From: Pseudoroseomonas aestuarii | GTDB lineage: Bacteria; Pseudomonadota; Alphaproteobacteria; Acetobacterales; Acetobacteraceae | Direction of reading: 5' to 3' | Length of the DNA stretch: 64,000 nt | Assembly: GCF_042651065.1 (NCBI RefSeq) | Contig: NZ_JBHSCH010000001.1 | Coordinates: 62,001 to 126,000 of the forward strand | Shown: in pieces, positions 1 to 10,325 of the stretch | Position numbering within the stretch: the stretch's first letter is position 1 | Layout: each line of letters opens with the position of its first letter | Position numbers and translations under genes: made by a program | Notes under the pieces: model-generated | Databases searched by the model: none | Told to the model about the DNA's origin: nothing | What the model saw: only the letters and a program-made list of their open reading frames with translations

Positions 1-1905
1 CAGCACGCGGGCCGGCCCGCCATCGGCCGGGATCATCGTCAGGCCCCGGGCGGTGGAGGCCCAGATCCGGCCCTTCGCATCCGGCAGCAGGGCGGCCACG
101 CTGTTGTCGCTCAGCCCCTGGCGGGTGGTCAGGGTGCGGAAGCGCGGCGCCTCGCCCGGCGGCGGCGGCCAGCTGCCGACCACCCCCACCCCGCCGCCGA
201 AGGTGCCGACCCAGATCCGCCCCCGCGCATCGGCCAGCACGGAGCCGATGTTGTCGTGCGGCAGGCTGTCGGGCCGGCCGGGGTCGTGCCGCAGGGTGAT
301 GGGCTCGGCACTGCCGGATAACGAGGCGGAAGGCGGAAAGAGGCTGAGCCCCCCCGCCGTGCCAACCCAGGTGCCGGCGGCGCCGATCTGGTCGATGCCG
401 TGCACCGGCGTATCGGCCAGGCCGCTGTCCGGCGTGATGCCGCGCTGCCAGCGGCGCAGCACCCGCCCCGCCGCGTCCAGCCGGAGCATCCCCTCCTGGG
501 TGCCCACCAGCAGCCCGTCGCCATCCCGTGCCAGCGCGTTCACCACCTCGCCCTCCAGGGCGGGAATGGCGGAGGGCGTGACCTCCAGGCTGCGGCCGTC
601 GATGCGCGCCACGCCGCGGGCGCCCGCCAGCACGCTGCCATCCGGCAGCGGCAGCAGCGCCTGCACCTCGCGCGCCGTCTGCGGGTCTTCCAGCTGCAGC
701 CGGTGCAGCGCGCCCGTGGCGGGGTCCAGCACGTCGATGCGGCCCTGGCCGAGGCCCAGCCAGGCGCGGCCCTGCCGGTCCACCGCCACGCTGTGGACGT
801 TCTGGTCCGAGAGGGTGAGCGGCGACAGGGGCGAGGGCAGCACGGAGAGCACGGCCCGCGCCTGGGTGTCGTGCCGGTTCACGCCGCGCTCGGTGGCGAT
901 CCAGACATTGCCCGAGCGGTCCCGCAGCATCGCCCGCACCGCGTCGCCGGAGGGCGAGACGGGCAGGGCGGGGTCGTGCTGGATCAGGGTGGGGGCGTGC
1001 TCGCCATCCACCGCGATGATGCCGATGCCGTCGGTGGCGGCCCAGAGGAGGCCGGGGCTGGGCTCCAGCAGGGCGGTGATGGTGCGGCCGCCCGCCTGGC
1101 CCTGGCGGCCGGACAAGCCGGGGCGGGAATGCACCACGCCGTCCTCGACCCGGCCCAGGCCGCTGCGGCCCGTGCCGAACCACAGCCGCCCCGCCGCGTC
1201 CTGCAGCAGCGACCACACCGCGTCCTCCGCCATCTCGCGCGCCAGGGCGGTCTCGGCCTCCAGCGGGCGGAAGATGGCCTTGTCCGGCAGGCGGCGGCGC
1301 AGCCCGGCGCCGCTGCCCACCCAGAGTGTCCCGTCCGCCTCCTCCAGCACCGAGAGGGCGCTGAGCTGCGGCCAGCCGGGTACGGGCTCTATGCGTTCGG
1401 CGCCGGCCGGCCAATGGGCCAGCCCGGCCTCGCTGGCCACCCAGGCGCCGCCGTCGCGCGCAGGGGCGAGGGCGAGGATGCGGCTCCAGCCCGGTGCCCT
1501 GTCCGGCGGCTCGATGGCGATGAAGGCGTCCGTGTTGGGGTCGAAGCGCGCCAGTCCGCCGGCATGGGTGCCGACGAGCAGCCCGCCATCCGGCAGGGCG
1601 AGCAGCGCCCGCACATGGTTGTCCGGCAATCTGTCGCTCTCGCCCGGGCGCGCCACATAGGGCTGCACGCGGTAGCCGTCATGCCGGGCGAGACCCCCCA
1701 GCGTGCCGATCCAGATCGCCCCCTGGCGGTCCTGCGTCAGGGCGGTGGCGGTCTCGTAGGGCAGGCGGCGGGCGGCCGCGATCGGCTCGAACACCCGGGT
1801 GGCGAAAGCCTCCCAGTGCGAGGCGGCGGCGGCCGGCGCGAGCCCGGAAAGGGCCAGAGCCGCGAGCAGACAGCCCACCAGCCGCAGCGGGACGCTGCGC
1901 GGCAA
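1..1905 (-). CDS. Two-component-regulator-type beta-propeller sensor protein, N-terminal part (truncated by window edge)
   Basis: Incomplete: the reading frame is open through the window start, so the C-terminal output domain is not visible. Read from the minus strand, the N-terminus is a signal peptide (basic stretch, then GCLLAALALSGLAPAAAA). It is followed by many repeats of about 40-45 residues of the regulator-propeller type, with recurring D-x-x-G-x-x-W-x-G-T and LPD-N-x-V motifs such as DRQGAIWIGTLGGLARH and RLPDNHV. Such propellers form the periplasmic sensor region of hybrid histidine kinases, GGDEF proteins or HTH regulators. I chose TTG at 1905 because it gives the cleanest signal peptide; GTG at 1878 is possible. 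It begins about 28 bases after the upstream MobA-like gene stops, so it probably belongs to the cox-maturation operon and may sense a related signal (inference). Confidence 0.75.
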   Translation of the reverse strand, partial: MPRSVPLRLVGCLLAALALSGLAPAAAASHWEAFATRVFEPIAAARRLPYETATALTQDRQGAIWIGTLGGLARHDGYRVQPYVARPGESDRLPDNHVRALLALPDGGLLVGTHAGGLARFDPNTDAFIAIEPPDRAPGWSRILALAPARDGGAWVASEAGLAHWPAGAERIEPVPGWPQLSALSVLEEADGTLWVGSGAGLRRRLPDKAIFRPLEAETALAREMAEDAVWSLLQDAAGRLWFGTGRSGLGRVEDGVVHSRPGLSGRQGQAGGRTITALLEPSPGLLWAATDGIGIIAVDGEHAPTLIQHDPALPVSPSGDAVRAMLRDRSGNVWIATERGVNRHDTQARAVLSVLPSPLSPLTLSDQNVHSVAVDRQGRAWLGLGQGRIDVLDPATGALHRLQLEDPQTAREVQALLPLPDGSVLAGARGVARIDGRSLEVTPSAIPALEGEVVNALARDGDGLLVGTQEGMLRLDAAGRVLRRWQRGITPDSGLADTPVHGIDQIGAAGTWVGTAGGLSLFPPSASLSGSAEPITLRHDPGRPDSLPHDNIGSVLADARGRIWVGTFGGGVGVVGSWPPPPGEAPRFRTLTTRQGLSDNSVAALLPDAKGRIWASTARGLTMIPADGGPARVL

Positions 1906-1932
1906 GGTATGGAACCCGAGACGGCCGGCCGG

Positions 1933-3579
<1,647 letters not shown>

Positions 3580-3588
3580 GGCTTGGGC

Positions 3589-4281
3589 CTATCGGTCGGC
3601 GAGGGCGGCGCCGCGGCGGCGGGCGACGATCTCGGCCATGATGGAAAGGGCGATCTCGGGCGCCGTGACGGCACCGATGGACAGGCCCACGGGGGCGGCG
3701 ATGCGCGCCATGGCCTCCTCCGGCAGCCCGGCCTCGGCCAGCCGCGCCACGCGCTTGGCATGGGTGCGCCGGCTGCCCAGCGCGCCGATGTAGAAGGCGG
3801 GGCTGCGCAGCGCCACCTCCAGCGCCGGGTCGTCCAGCTTCGGGTCGTGGGTGAGGGTGACCACGGCGGTGCGGGTGTCGGGGGCCAGGGCCTGCATGGC
3901 CTCGTCCGGCCATTCGTCGACCAGCGTCACGCCGCCGCCGAAGCGCTCCTCGGTGGCGAAGGCGCGGCGCGGGTCGACCACGGTGACGGCGAAGCCCAGG
4001 CCCAGCGCCATCGGCACCAGCGCCTGCGCCACATGCACCGCCCCCACCACGATCAGCCGCAGCCGCGGGTTGTGCGGCTGGATGAACCAGGGCGCGCCCT
4101 CATGCGCCAGGTTGGTGGCGGCGTCGGCGGCCAGCGCGGCCTCGGCGGCGGCGGCCAGCGGCGCGGGCAGGCCGTCCTCCGGATGGAGGTACTGGGTGCC
4201 GTCGGAGAGGCGCGTGGCCACCGCCACGGCGCGGCCGGCGGCGCGCGCGGCCTGGAGGCGGGCGAGGAAGGCCGCCTTCAC
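3589..4281 (-). CDS. XdhC/CoxF family protein, Rossmann-type C-terminal half
   Basis: 230 aa, starting at GTG 4281, which overlaps the stop of the preceding XdhC half in a GTGA arrangement, so the two are translationally coupled. A longer in-frame reading extends upstream but crosses the previous gene and looks like a shadow. Visible features are LIVVGAVHVAQAL (nucleotide-binding Rossmann start), VVDPRRAFA, LTHDPKLDDPAL, YIGALGSRRTHAKR and the C-terminal AEIVARRRG, all typical of the XdhC C-terminal domain. XdhC proteins bind molybdenum cofactor, promote its sulfuration and insert it into xanthine dehydrogenase-type enzymes. With the 111-aa partner it makes up what is one polypeptide in other bacteria; split versions are common in cox clusters (family knowledge). 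Confidence 0.88.
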   Translation of the reverse strand: MKAAFLARLQAARAAGRAVAVATRLSDGTQYLHPEDGLPAPLAAAAEAALAADAATNLAHEGAPWFIQPHNPRLRLIVVGAVHVAQALVPMALGLGFAVTVVDPRRAFATEERFGGGVTLVDEWPDEAMQALAPDTRTAVVTLTHDPKLDDPALEVALRSPAFYIGALGSRRTHAKRVARLAEAGLPEEAMARIAAPVGLSIGAVTAPEIALSIMAEIVARRRGAALADR

Positions 4282-4613
4282 GCCACCCGCTCCCCCTCGA
4301 GCTTCTCGACGAAGACCTTCAGCTTGCCGCCGCAGGCCAGCCCCACCTCCCAGGCGCGCTCGTCGCTGATGCCGAAATCGAGCAGCTGCGGCGTGCCCTC
4401 GGCCATCGTCTTGCGGGCGGCCTCGGCCACCGCGCCCTCGATGCAGCCGCCCGAGACGCTGCCCGCCATCCGGCCGGAGGCGGTGACGGCGAGGTTGGAG
4501 CCGGCAGGGCGGGGCGAGCTGCCCCAGGTCTCCACCACGGTGGCCAGCGCCACCGTCTCGCCCTCGGCCAGCCAGCCGGCGGCGGTGGCGAGGATGTCTT
4601 CCTGGTCGCTCAT
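4278..4613 (-). CDS. XdhC/CoxI family protein, N-terminal half
   Basis: 111 aa. It matches the XdhC_CoxI domain: WLAEGETVALATVVETWGSS, then PRPAG, the GSVSGGCIEGAV motif and the closing acidic/basic segment. This small domain is the N-terminal part of XdhC-like maturation factors and is needed for inserting sulfurated molybdenum cofactor. Its ATG overlaps the stop of coxE (ATGA, 4610-4613) and its stop overlaps the GTG of the next gene, so the three are coupled. Too short to act alone as XdhC; it most likely pairs with the product of the following gene. Confidence 0.88.
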   Translation of the reverse strand: MSDQEDILATAAGWLAEGETVALATVVETWGSSPRPAGSNLAVTASGRMAGSVSGGCIEGAVAEAARKTMAEGTPQLLDFGISDERAWEVGLACGGKLKVFVEKLEGERVA

Positions 4614-5824
4614 CGTGATCCTCCGACAGGTTGGCCCATGGGCTGGCGTGGCGCGGGGCCGGAGAGGGTCCGCACCAGCGCGCGCAGGCTCTCGATGTTG
4701 TGGACCGGGCGGTGCTCATGCACCAGGGGGAGCATGGTGCGTATGCCCTGCGAGCGGGGCTGGAAGCCGCTGTAGCGCAGCAGCGGGTTCAGCCAGATCA
4801 GCCGGCGGCAGGAGTGGCGCAGCCGCTCGGTGGCGGCGGCGAGGCGGGCGAGGTCGGCCGCGTCGCCGCGCTCCAGCCCGTCGGTGATCAGCAGCACCAC
4901 GGCGCCCTGGCCGAGCACGCGGCGGCCCCATTGCCGGTTGAACAGGTCCAGCGCCTCGCCGATGCGGGTGCCGCCCGACCAGTCCGGCACCAGGTGGCTG
5001 ACCATCTCGAAGGCCACCTCGGCGTCGCGGTGCCGGAGCGGGCGGGTGATGTTGGTCAGCCGGGTGCCGAACAGGAAGGTGGAGACGCGGTCCCGGTCGT
5101 TGGTCACGGCGTGCAGGAAGTGCAGCAGCACCTGGGCGTAGCGCGCCATGCTGCCGGAGATGTCGCAGATGGCAACCAGCGGCGGCGGCCGCTCCACCCG
5201 GCGGGAGCGGTGCAGCGCCGAGACCTCGCCGCCCTGGCGCATGGCGTGGCGCAGCGTGGCGCGCAGGTCGGCGCGCGGCCCGGCGGGGTCGGGGCGGAAG
5301 CGGCGTGTCGGCCGCTTGTCGAGCGGCAGGGCGAGGCGGCGGATCTCCTGCCGCGCCGCCGCCAGCTCGGCCGCGCCCATCGCCTCGAAATCCATTTTTG
5401 CGAGTGCCTCGCTGGCGCTCACCGTCAGGCTGGCATCGACCTCCCGCTCGGGCTTCTGCGGCGGCGGCGGCGGCGGGGCCTGGCCGCCCAGCGCCGCGGC
5501 CAGCCGCCGGCCGTCCGGCGGCGGCTTGGGCGGCGGCTGGCCCTGGCTCAGCGCGTCCATGGCGGCGGCGTGGCGGCCGGCCTCGGGGTCGCGCCACCAG
5601 AGGCGGAAGGCGTGGTCGAACAGGTGCTGGTGCTCGTGCCGGTGCACCAGCGTGGCACGCAGCGCCGCCTGGGCCTGCCGGCGGTCGGCGAGGTCGATGC
5701 GGGTCAGCGCCTCGGCGCCGGCCAGCATCTCGGCCGGGCCGATCGGCAGGCCGGCGCGCCGCAGCAGCCGGCCGAAGCCGAGCAGGTTGGCGGCCAGCGC
5801 GCCGGCGGGCGGCGCGCCGCTCAT
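4610..5824 (-). CDS. coxE: CoxE-like VWA domain protein
   Basis: 404 aa. The N-terminal 90 residues are helical (MoxR-partner VWA family), followed by a Pro-rich linker (about 97-125). A von Willebrand A domain carries the metal-site motif DISGSM (221-226), a threonine-containing TNITRPL strand and LLITDGLERGD. CoxE partners the MoxR-type ATPase CoxD, and together they reshape the [CuSMoO2] active site of CO dehydrogenase in carboxidotrophs (established for Oligotropha/Afipia). The gene follows coxD after 31 bases and its stop overlaps the XdhC N-half start. The same pair accompanies other molybdenum hydroxylases, so the enzyme served need not be a true CO dehydrogenase. Confidence 0.9.
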   Translation of the reverse strand: MSGAPPAGALAANLLGFGRLLRRAGLPIGPAEMLAGAEALTRIDLADRRQAQAALRATLVHRHEHQHLFDHAFRLWWRDPEAGRHAAAMDALSQGQPPPKPPPDGRRLAAALGGQAPPPPPPQKPEREVDASLTVSASEALAKMDFEAMGAAELAAARQEIRRLALPLDKRPTRRFRPDPAGPRADLRATLRHAMRQGGEVSALHRSRRVERPPPLVAICDISGSMARYAQVLLHFLHAVTNDRDRVSTFLFGTRLTNITRPLRHRDAEVAFEMVSHLVPDWSGGTRIGEALDLFNRQWGRRVLGQGAVVLLITDGLERGDAADLARLAAATERLRHSCRRLIWLNPLLRYSGFQPRSQGIRTMLPLVHEHRPVHNIESLRALVRTLSGPAPRQPMGQPVGGSR

Positions 5825-5855
5825 GCCGGAAGGCGGCCCGTCACCGCTCCGGGCA

Positions 5856-6833
5856 TCAGAAGGGCATGGCCGGGGCGGGGGGCTGCTTCACCGCCTCCAC
5901 CAGCCTCGCCGTCTCGGCACCGCGCAGCTTGGCGATGTCGTCCTGGTACTTCAGCAGCGCGCCCAGGGTCTCGTCCACCAGCACCGGCTCCAGCTCGGTG
6001 GCGTCCAGGGCGCGCAGCGCGTTGGCCCAGTCGATGGTCTCCGCGACGCCCGGCAGCTTGAAGAAATCGCCGCCGCGCAGCTTCTGCACGAAGGCCACCA
6101 CCTGCGCCGAGAGCGCCTCCGGCAGGCCGGGGGCGCGGCTGGCCAGGATGGCGCGCTCGCGCAACGCATCCGGGTAGTCCACCCAATGGTAGAGGCAGCG
6201 GCGGCGGATGGCGTCGTGCACCTCCCGCGTGCGGTTGCTGGTCAGCACCACGATGGGCGGCGTCTCGGCCCGCACGGGGCTGTGCTCGGGGCCCAGCTCC
6301 GGGATGGAGAGCTGGAAATCGGCCAGGATCTCCAGCAGGAAGGCCTCGAAGGGCTCGTCCGCGCGGTCCAGCTCGTCGATGAGCAGCACGGCGGGCGGGC
6401 CGGAGAGGGCGGCCAGCAGCGGCCGCTCCTGCAGGTAGCGCCGGTCGTAGATGCCGGCCTCCAGCCGGGCGCGGCCCGCTTCGCCCTGCGTCTCGCCGGC
6501 GGCCTCGGCCAGGCGGATGGCCATGAGCTGGCGCGCATGGTTCCACTCATAGGCCGCCGCCTGCAGGTCCAGCCCATCATAGCATTGCAGCCGCACCAGC
6601 CGGCGGCCGAGGCCGCTGGCCAGCACCTTGGCGATCTCCGTCTTGCCGGTGCCCGGCTCCCCCTCCAGGAAGAGGGGGCGGCCCATGACCAGCGCCAGAT
6701 GCACGGTGGTGGCCAGCGCGCGGTCGGCCACATAGCCGCCGAGGGCCAGGAGCCTTTCCGTCTCCGCGACGGAACCGGGCAAGGCGGAACCGGGCGGCGG
6801 CGAGGCCGGGGAGGAGGCGGGCATCGGCGCCAT
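5856..6833 (-). CDS. coxD: CoxD-like MoxR family AAA+ ATPase
   Basis: 325 aa. Walker A GEPGTGKT at 58-65, Walker B LLIDELD at 150-156, sensor-1 region VVLTSNRTREVHDA and the RRRCLYHWVDYP segment characteristic of MoxR/CoxD proteins. CoxD is an AAA+ chaperone that helps build the sulfur/copper-containing active site of form I CO dehydrogenase, acting with the VWA protein CoxE encoded next. The gene begins three bases after coxG ends. The lid region towards the C-terminus is intact, so the protein looks functional. The exact client enzyme is unknown because no molybdenum hydroxylase structural gene lies in the window. Confidence 0.92.
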   Translation of the reverse strand: MAPMPASSPASPPPGSALPGSVAETERLLALGGYVADRALATTVHLALVMGRPLFLEGEPGTGKTEIAKVLASGLGRRLVRLQCYDGLDLQAAAYEWNHARQLMAIRLAEAAGETQGEAGRARLEAGIYDRRYLQERPLLAALSGPPAVLLIDELDRADEPFEAFLLEILADFQLSIPELGPEHSPVRAETPPIVVLTSNRTREVHDAIRRRCLYHWVDYPDALRERAILASRAPGLPEALSAQVVAFVQKLRGGDFFKLPGVAETIDWANALRALDATELEPVLVDETLGALLKYQDDIAKLRGAETARLVEAVKQPPAPAMPF

Positions 6834-6836
6834 GGC

Positions 6837-7688
6837 TCAGCCGAGCACGAACAGCAGGAACAGGATCACCAGGAACACCGCCGAGCCGCCCCAGAACAGC
6901 AGCGGCAGGCCCATGATCTCGGCCGGCAGAAGCTGGAAGATGGAGAGGCCGGGCGAGGGCGCGGCCACCGGCGTGGCATAGCCGCGCTTCGGCGCGCGCT
7001 CGTGGCTGGTGTGGCCGCCCGTCTGCAGCGTGGCGGGCTTGCCGCCGGGCGGGGTCTCGCCGGCATGCTCGGCCAGACCCGCGCCGATCAGCGTGGCGGC
7101 GCCGAGGCGCTCCACCGGCGCGGCGTCGCCCACCTCGGTGCCACGGGCGGGGGTGGGCACGGCGCCGGGGGGCAGGTCCGGCTCCTGCGAGGGGCGCGGG
7201 GGGGCGCCGGCGGCGGCGGAGCCGGGGGTGGGCGCCGCCTCGGGCGGGGTGGAGACGATGGCGGCGAAGCGGTCGAAGAACTGGTCGGCCATCTGCTTGG
7301 CCGTGCTGTCGATCAGCCGGGCGCCGAGCTGCGCCATCTTGCCGCCCACCTGCGCCTTGGCGTTGTAGCGCAGCAGGGTGGTGGTCGGGCCCTGCTCCTC
7401 CAGCGCCACGTCGGCGCCGCCCTTGGCGAAGCCCATGGCGCCGCCATTGCCCTCGCCGCCGATGGTGTAGGAGACGGGCGGGTTGATGTTGGTGAGCTGC
7501 ACCTTGCCGGTGAACTTCGCCGCCATCGGCCCGATCTTCACGGCAACCCGTGCCTGGAAGCTGTCATCGCCCGTGCGCTCGACCGACTCGCAGCCGGGGA
7601 TGGCGGCGCGCAGCACCTCGGGGTCGTTCAGCCCCTCCCAGACCGTCTCGCGCGGCGCCTCGATACGGCGTTCACCGGTCATCTCCAT
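6837..7688 (-). CDS. coxG: CoxG family protein (SRPBCC) with C-terminal membrane anchor
   Basis: 283 aa. I start at ATG 7688, preceded by a good AGGGAGAG ribosome-binding site; the open frame further upstream (to 8072) is non-coding in style. Residues 1-150 are the CoxG/SRPBCC lipid-binding fold (IPGCESVERTGDD, FTGKVQL, AQVGGKMAQLGARLID). A linker of about 100 residues rich in Pro, Ala and Gly follows, then a C-terminal hydrophobic helix (LPLLFWGGSAVFLVILFLLF). CoxG tethers CO dehydrogenase to the membrane and is thought to link it to quinones. This is the promoter-proximal gene of the maturation operon, divergent from the antiporter gene at 7873. Confidence 0.88.
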   Translation of the reverse strand: MEMTGERRIEAPRETVWEGLNDPEVLRAAIPGCESVERTGDDSFQARVAVKIGPMAAKFTGKVQLTNINPPVSYTIGGEGNGGAMGFAKGGADVALEEQGPTTTLLRYNAKAQVGGKMAQLGARLIDSTAKQMADQFFDRFAAIVSTPPEAAPTPGSAAAGAPPRPSQEPDLPPGAVPTPARGTEVGDAAPVERLGAATLIGAGLAEHAGETPPGGKPATLQTGGHTSHERAPKRGYATPVAAPSPGLSIFQLLPAEIMGLPLLFWGGSAVFLVILFLLFVLG

Positions 7689-7872
7689 GGCGACTCTCCC
7701 TCTCTGCTGTGCGGAAGCTAAGGCGGGCCGGCGCCGGGGGGAAGGGTGGCGCGGCCGATGGTGTGTTCGGGGGCGGGTGGTGCCCCGGCCGGGGCTGGTG
7801 TAGGGGCGGTGGCCGGGAAAATTGCCGCGGCCGCCCTTGGGGCCGGCCGCCCGAATCTGAAGGAAACGGTCG

Positions 7873-9378
7873 ATGCCGGGGGTCTGGTCGCGCCGCGGGG
7901 TCGCGCGTGTGGGGGCGGCGCTGCCCTCGATTCTGGTCGGGCTGATGGCCGCCGCCCCGGCGCTGGCGGCCCAGGGGGCAGTGCAGGCGGTAGGGCCGGG
8001 GGCGGCGGAGCACGCGGCGCCGGCCCTCTCGGCGCTGTGGGCGCTGCCCTTTGCCGGCGTGCTGCTCTCCATCGCGCTGATGCCGCTGCTGGCGGGGCAT
8101 CTCTGGCATCACCACTACGGCAAGATCGCCGCGGGCTGGACGGCGCTGTTCCTGCTGCCCTACGCGCTGGCCTTCGGCGCCGGTCACGCCTGGCATGAGT
8201 TCACGCACGTCCTGGTGGGCGAATACCTGCCCTTCATCACCCTGCTCCTCGCGCTCTACACCACGGGCGGCGGCGTGCTCCTGAAGGGCAACCTGGTCGG
8301 CACGCCGGGCACCAACACGGCGCTGCTGGCGGTGGGCACCGCCATCGCCAGCCTGATGGGCACGACCGGCGCCTCGATGGTGCTGATCCGGCCGCTGCTG
8401 CGGGCCAACGCCGGGCGGCAGCGGAAGATGCACAGCTTCGTCTTCTTCATTTTCCTGGTCAGCAACATCGGCGGCAGCCTGACACCGCTCGGCGACCCGC
8501 CGCTCTATCTCGGCTTCCTCAAGGGGGTGAGCTTCTTCTGGCCCACCACCAACCTGTTTGCGCCCTTCCTGTTCTGCACCGCGCTGCTGCTGGCGCTGTA
8601 CTGGGTCATCGACACCCTGGCCTACGGGCGCGAGCGCAAGGCGCCGATCGCCCCCGCCGCCGAGCGCGCGACGCATGCCGACCATGCCGAGGCGCCGCCC
8701 GGCGAGAAGCTCGGCATCGATGGCTGGGTGAACGTGGCGCTGATCGGCGCGGTGGTGGCCGGCGTGCTGATGCAGGGCGTGTGGCTGCCGGGCGAGATCT
8801 CGCTGCTCGGCCAGCCGATCGGGCTGGAGCGGGTGGTGGCGATGGCGCTGTTCCTGGCCATCACCGCCGCCTCGGTCTGGCTGACGCCGGCGCGCATCCG
8901 CGAGGCCAATGGCTTCACCTGGGGGGCCATCCTGGAGGTGGCCAAGCTGTTCGCCGCCATCTTCCTCACCATGGCGCCGGTGCTGGCCATGCTGAAGGCC
9001 GGCGCCCACGGCCCGTTCGCCGGCTTGGTGGCGCTGACCTCGGACGCCGCCGGCCAGCCGCTCCCGGCCATGTATTTCTGGCTGACCGGCGCGCTCTCCT
9101 CCTTCCTCGACAACGCGCCGACCTACCTCGTCTTCTTCAACATGGCGGGCGGCGACGCCGCCACGCTGATGGGGCAGGGGGCGCTGACGCTCGCCGCCAT
9201 CTCCTGCGGCGCGGTGTTCATGGGCGCCAATTCGTATATCGGCAACGCGCCCAACTTCATGGTGAAGGCCATCGTCGAGGAGCAGGGCGTGCGCATGCCG
9301 AGCTTCTTCGGCTATTGCGGCTGGGCGCTGGTGTTCCTGGTGCCCACCTTCGTCCTGGTCACGTTCCTGTTCTTCTGA
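7873..9378 (+). CDS. Sodium:proton antiporter / CitMHS-type ion transporter
   Basis: 501 aa integral membrane protein with a signal-like N-terminus (VGLMAAAPALAAQ) and roughly 12 hydrophobic segments. The internal motifs SNIGGSLTPLGDPPL and SSFLDNAPTYLVFFNMAGG are the paired half-site motifs of the NhaD/CitMHS/ArsB ion-transporter superfamily. Proteins of this length and style are usually annotated as sodium:proton antiporters or putative citrate transporters. Substrate cannot be decided from sequence. The methylisocitrate lyase gene follows after 23 bases on the same strand, which slightly favours a carboxylate role, but co-transcription is only inferred. Confidence 0.8.
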   Translation: MPGVWSRRGVARVGAALPSILVGLMAAAPALAAQGAVQAVGPGAAEHAAPALSALWALPFAGVLLSIALMPLLAGHLWHHHYGKIAAGWTALFLLPYALAFGAGHAWHEFTHVLVGEYLPFITLLLALYTTGGGVLLKGNLVGTPGTNTALLAVGTAIASLMGTTGASMVLIRPLLRANAGRQRKMHSFVFFIFLVSNIGGSLTPLGDPPLYLGFLKGVSFFWPTTNLFAPFLFCTALLLALYWVIDTLAYGRERKAPIAPAAERATHADHAEAPPGEKLGIDGWVNVALIGAVVAGVLMQGVWLPGEISLLGQPIGLERVVAMALFLAITAASVWLTPARIREANGFTWGAILEVAKLFAAIFLTMAPVLAMLKAGAHGPFAGLVALTSDAAGQPLPAMYFWLTGALSSFLDNAPTYLVFFNMAGGDAATLMGQGALTLAAISCGAVFMGANSYIGNAPNFMVKAIVEEQGVRMPSFFGYCGWALVFLVPTFVLVTFLFF

Positions 9379-9401
9379 GACCGCCCGAGAGGAAACCGCC
9401 C

Positions 9402-10325
9402 ATGCCCTACGTCATCGCCGACGACCTGCCCGAAGCCCCCGCCGGCCAGCGCTTCCGCGCGCTGCTGGAGCGGCCGCAGATCCTGCGCATGCCCGGCGCG
9501 CATCTCGGCATCGCGGCGCTGCTGGCGAAGCAGGCGGGGTTCGAGGCGCTCTACATGTCGGGCGCCGCCATGTCCGCCACCATGGGCCTGCCCGATCTCG
9601 GCATGATCACGGTCGATGACGTGTCCTGGCACATCCGCCAGGTGGCGCGCGCCTCGGCCCTGCCGGTGCTGGTCGATGGCGACACCGGCTATGGCGAGGC
9701 GCTGAACGTGATGCACATGGTGCGCAGCTTCGAGGAGGCCGGTGCCGCCGCCGTGCACCTCGAGGACCAGCTCCTGCCCAAGAAGTGCGGCCACCTGAAC
9801 GACAAGAAGCTGGCCGATGCGCGCGACATGGCCGCCAAGGTGGCCGCCGCCCGCAAGGCGCGCCGCCACCTCTACCTGATCGCCCGCACCGATGCCGCGG
9901 CCAGCGAGGGCATGGACGGCGCCGTGGCCCGCGCGAAGCTCTACCTGGAGGCCGGCGCCGACGCGATCTTCCCCGAGGCGCTGACCACGCGCGAGATGTT
10001 CGAGGAGTTCGCCCGCCGCATGCCGGGGGTGAAGCTGCTGGCCAACATGACCGAGTTCGGCCGCACCCCCTTCTTCACCGCTGAGGAATTCGAGGCCATG
10101 GGCTATTCCATGGTCATCTGGCCGGTGAGCCAGCTCCGCGTCGCCGCCCGCGGGATGGAGGAGCTGTATGCCGCCATCGCGCGGGATGGCGGCACCCACA
10201 AGATGATCAACCGGATGCAGACCCGCGCCGAGCTGTACGAGACCATCGGCTACCACGACTACGAGTCGCTCGACTCCACCCTGGTGAAGACCATCGTGCC
10301 CGAGGGCATGCCGCAGGACCGCTGA
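9402..10325 (+). CDS. prpB: Isocitrate lyase/PEP mutase family protein, probable methylisocitrate lyase
   Basis: 307 aa, ATG at 9402 with GAGAGGAA upstream. It is a TIM-barrel member of the ICL/PEPM superfamily with the catalytic loop KKCGH (in LEDQLLPKKCGHL), metal-binding DGDTGYG, IARTDA and LANMTEFGRTP, close in order and spacing to PrpB. PrpB splits 2-methylisocitrate to pyruvate and succinate in the methylcitrate route of propionate use. No prpC or prpD is nearby, so an oxaloacetate decarboxylase or related C-C lyase is possible. It converges with the LysR gene, the two stops being directly adjacent (10325/10326). Confidence 0.85.
   Translation: MPYVIADDLPEAPAGQRFRALLERPQILRMPGAHLGIAALLAKQAGFEALYMSGAAMSATMGLPDLGMITVDDVSWHIRQVARASALPVLVDGDTGYGEALNVMHMVRSFEEAGAAAVHLEDQLLPKKCGHLNDKKLADARDMAAKVAAARKARRHLYLIARTDAAASEGMDGAVARAKLYLEAGADAIFPEALTTREMFEEFARRMPGVKLLANMTEFGRTPFFTAEEFEAMGYSMVIWPVSQLRVAARGMEELYAAIARDGGTHKMINRMQTRAELYETIGYHDYESLDSTLVKTIVPEGMPQDR

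Noticed and set aside
5148..7721. Plus-strand open frame of about 857 codons
   Set aside because: Antisense to coxE, coxD and coxG, with no recognisable motif.
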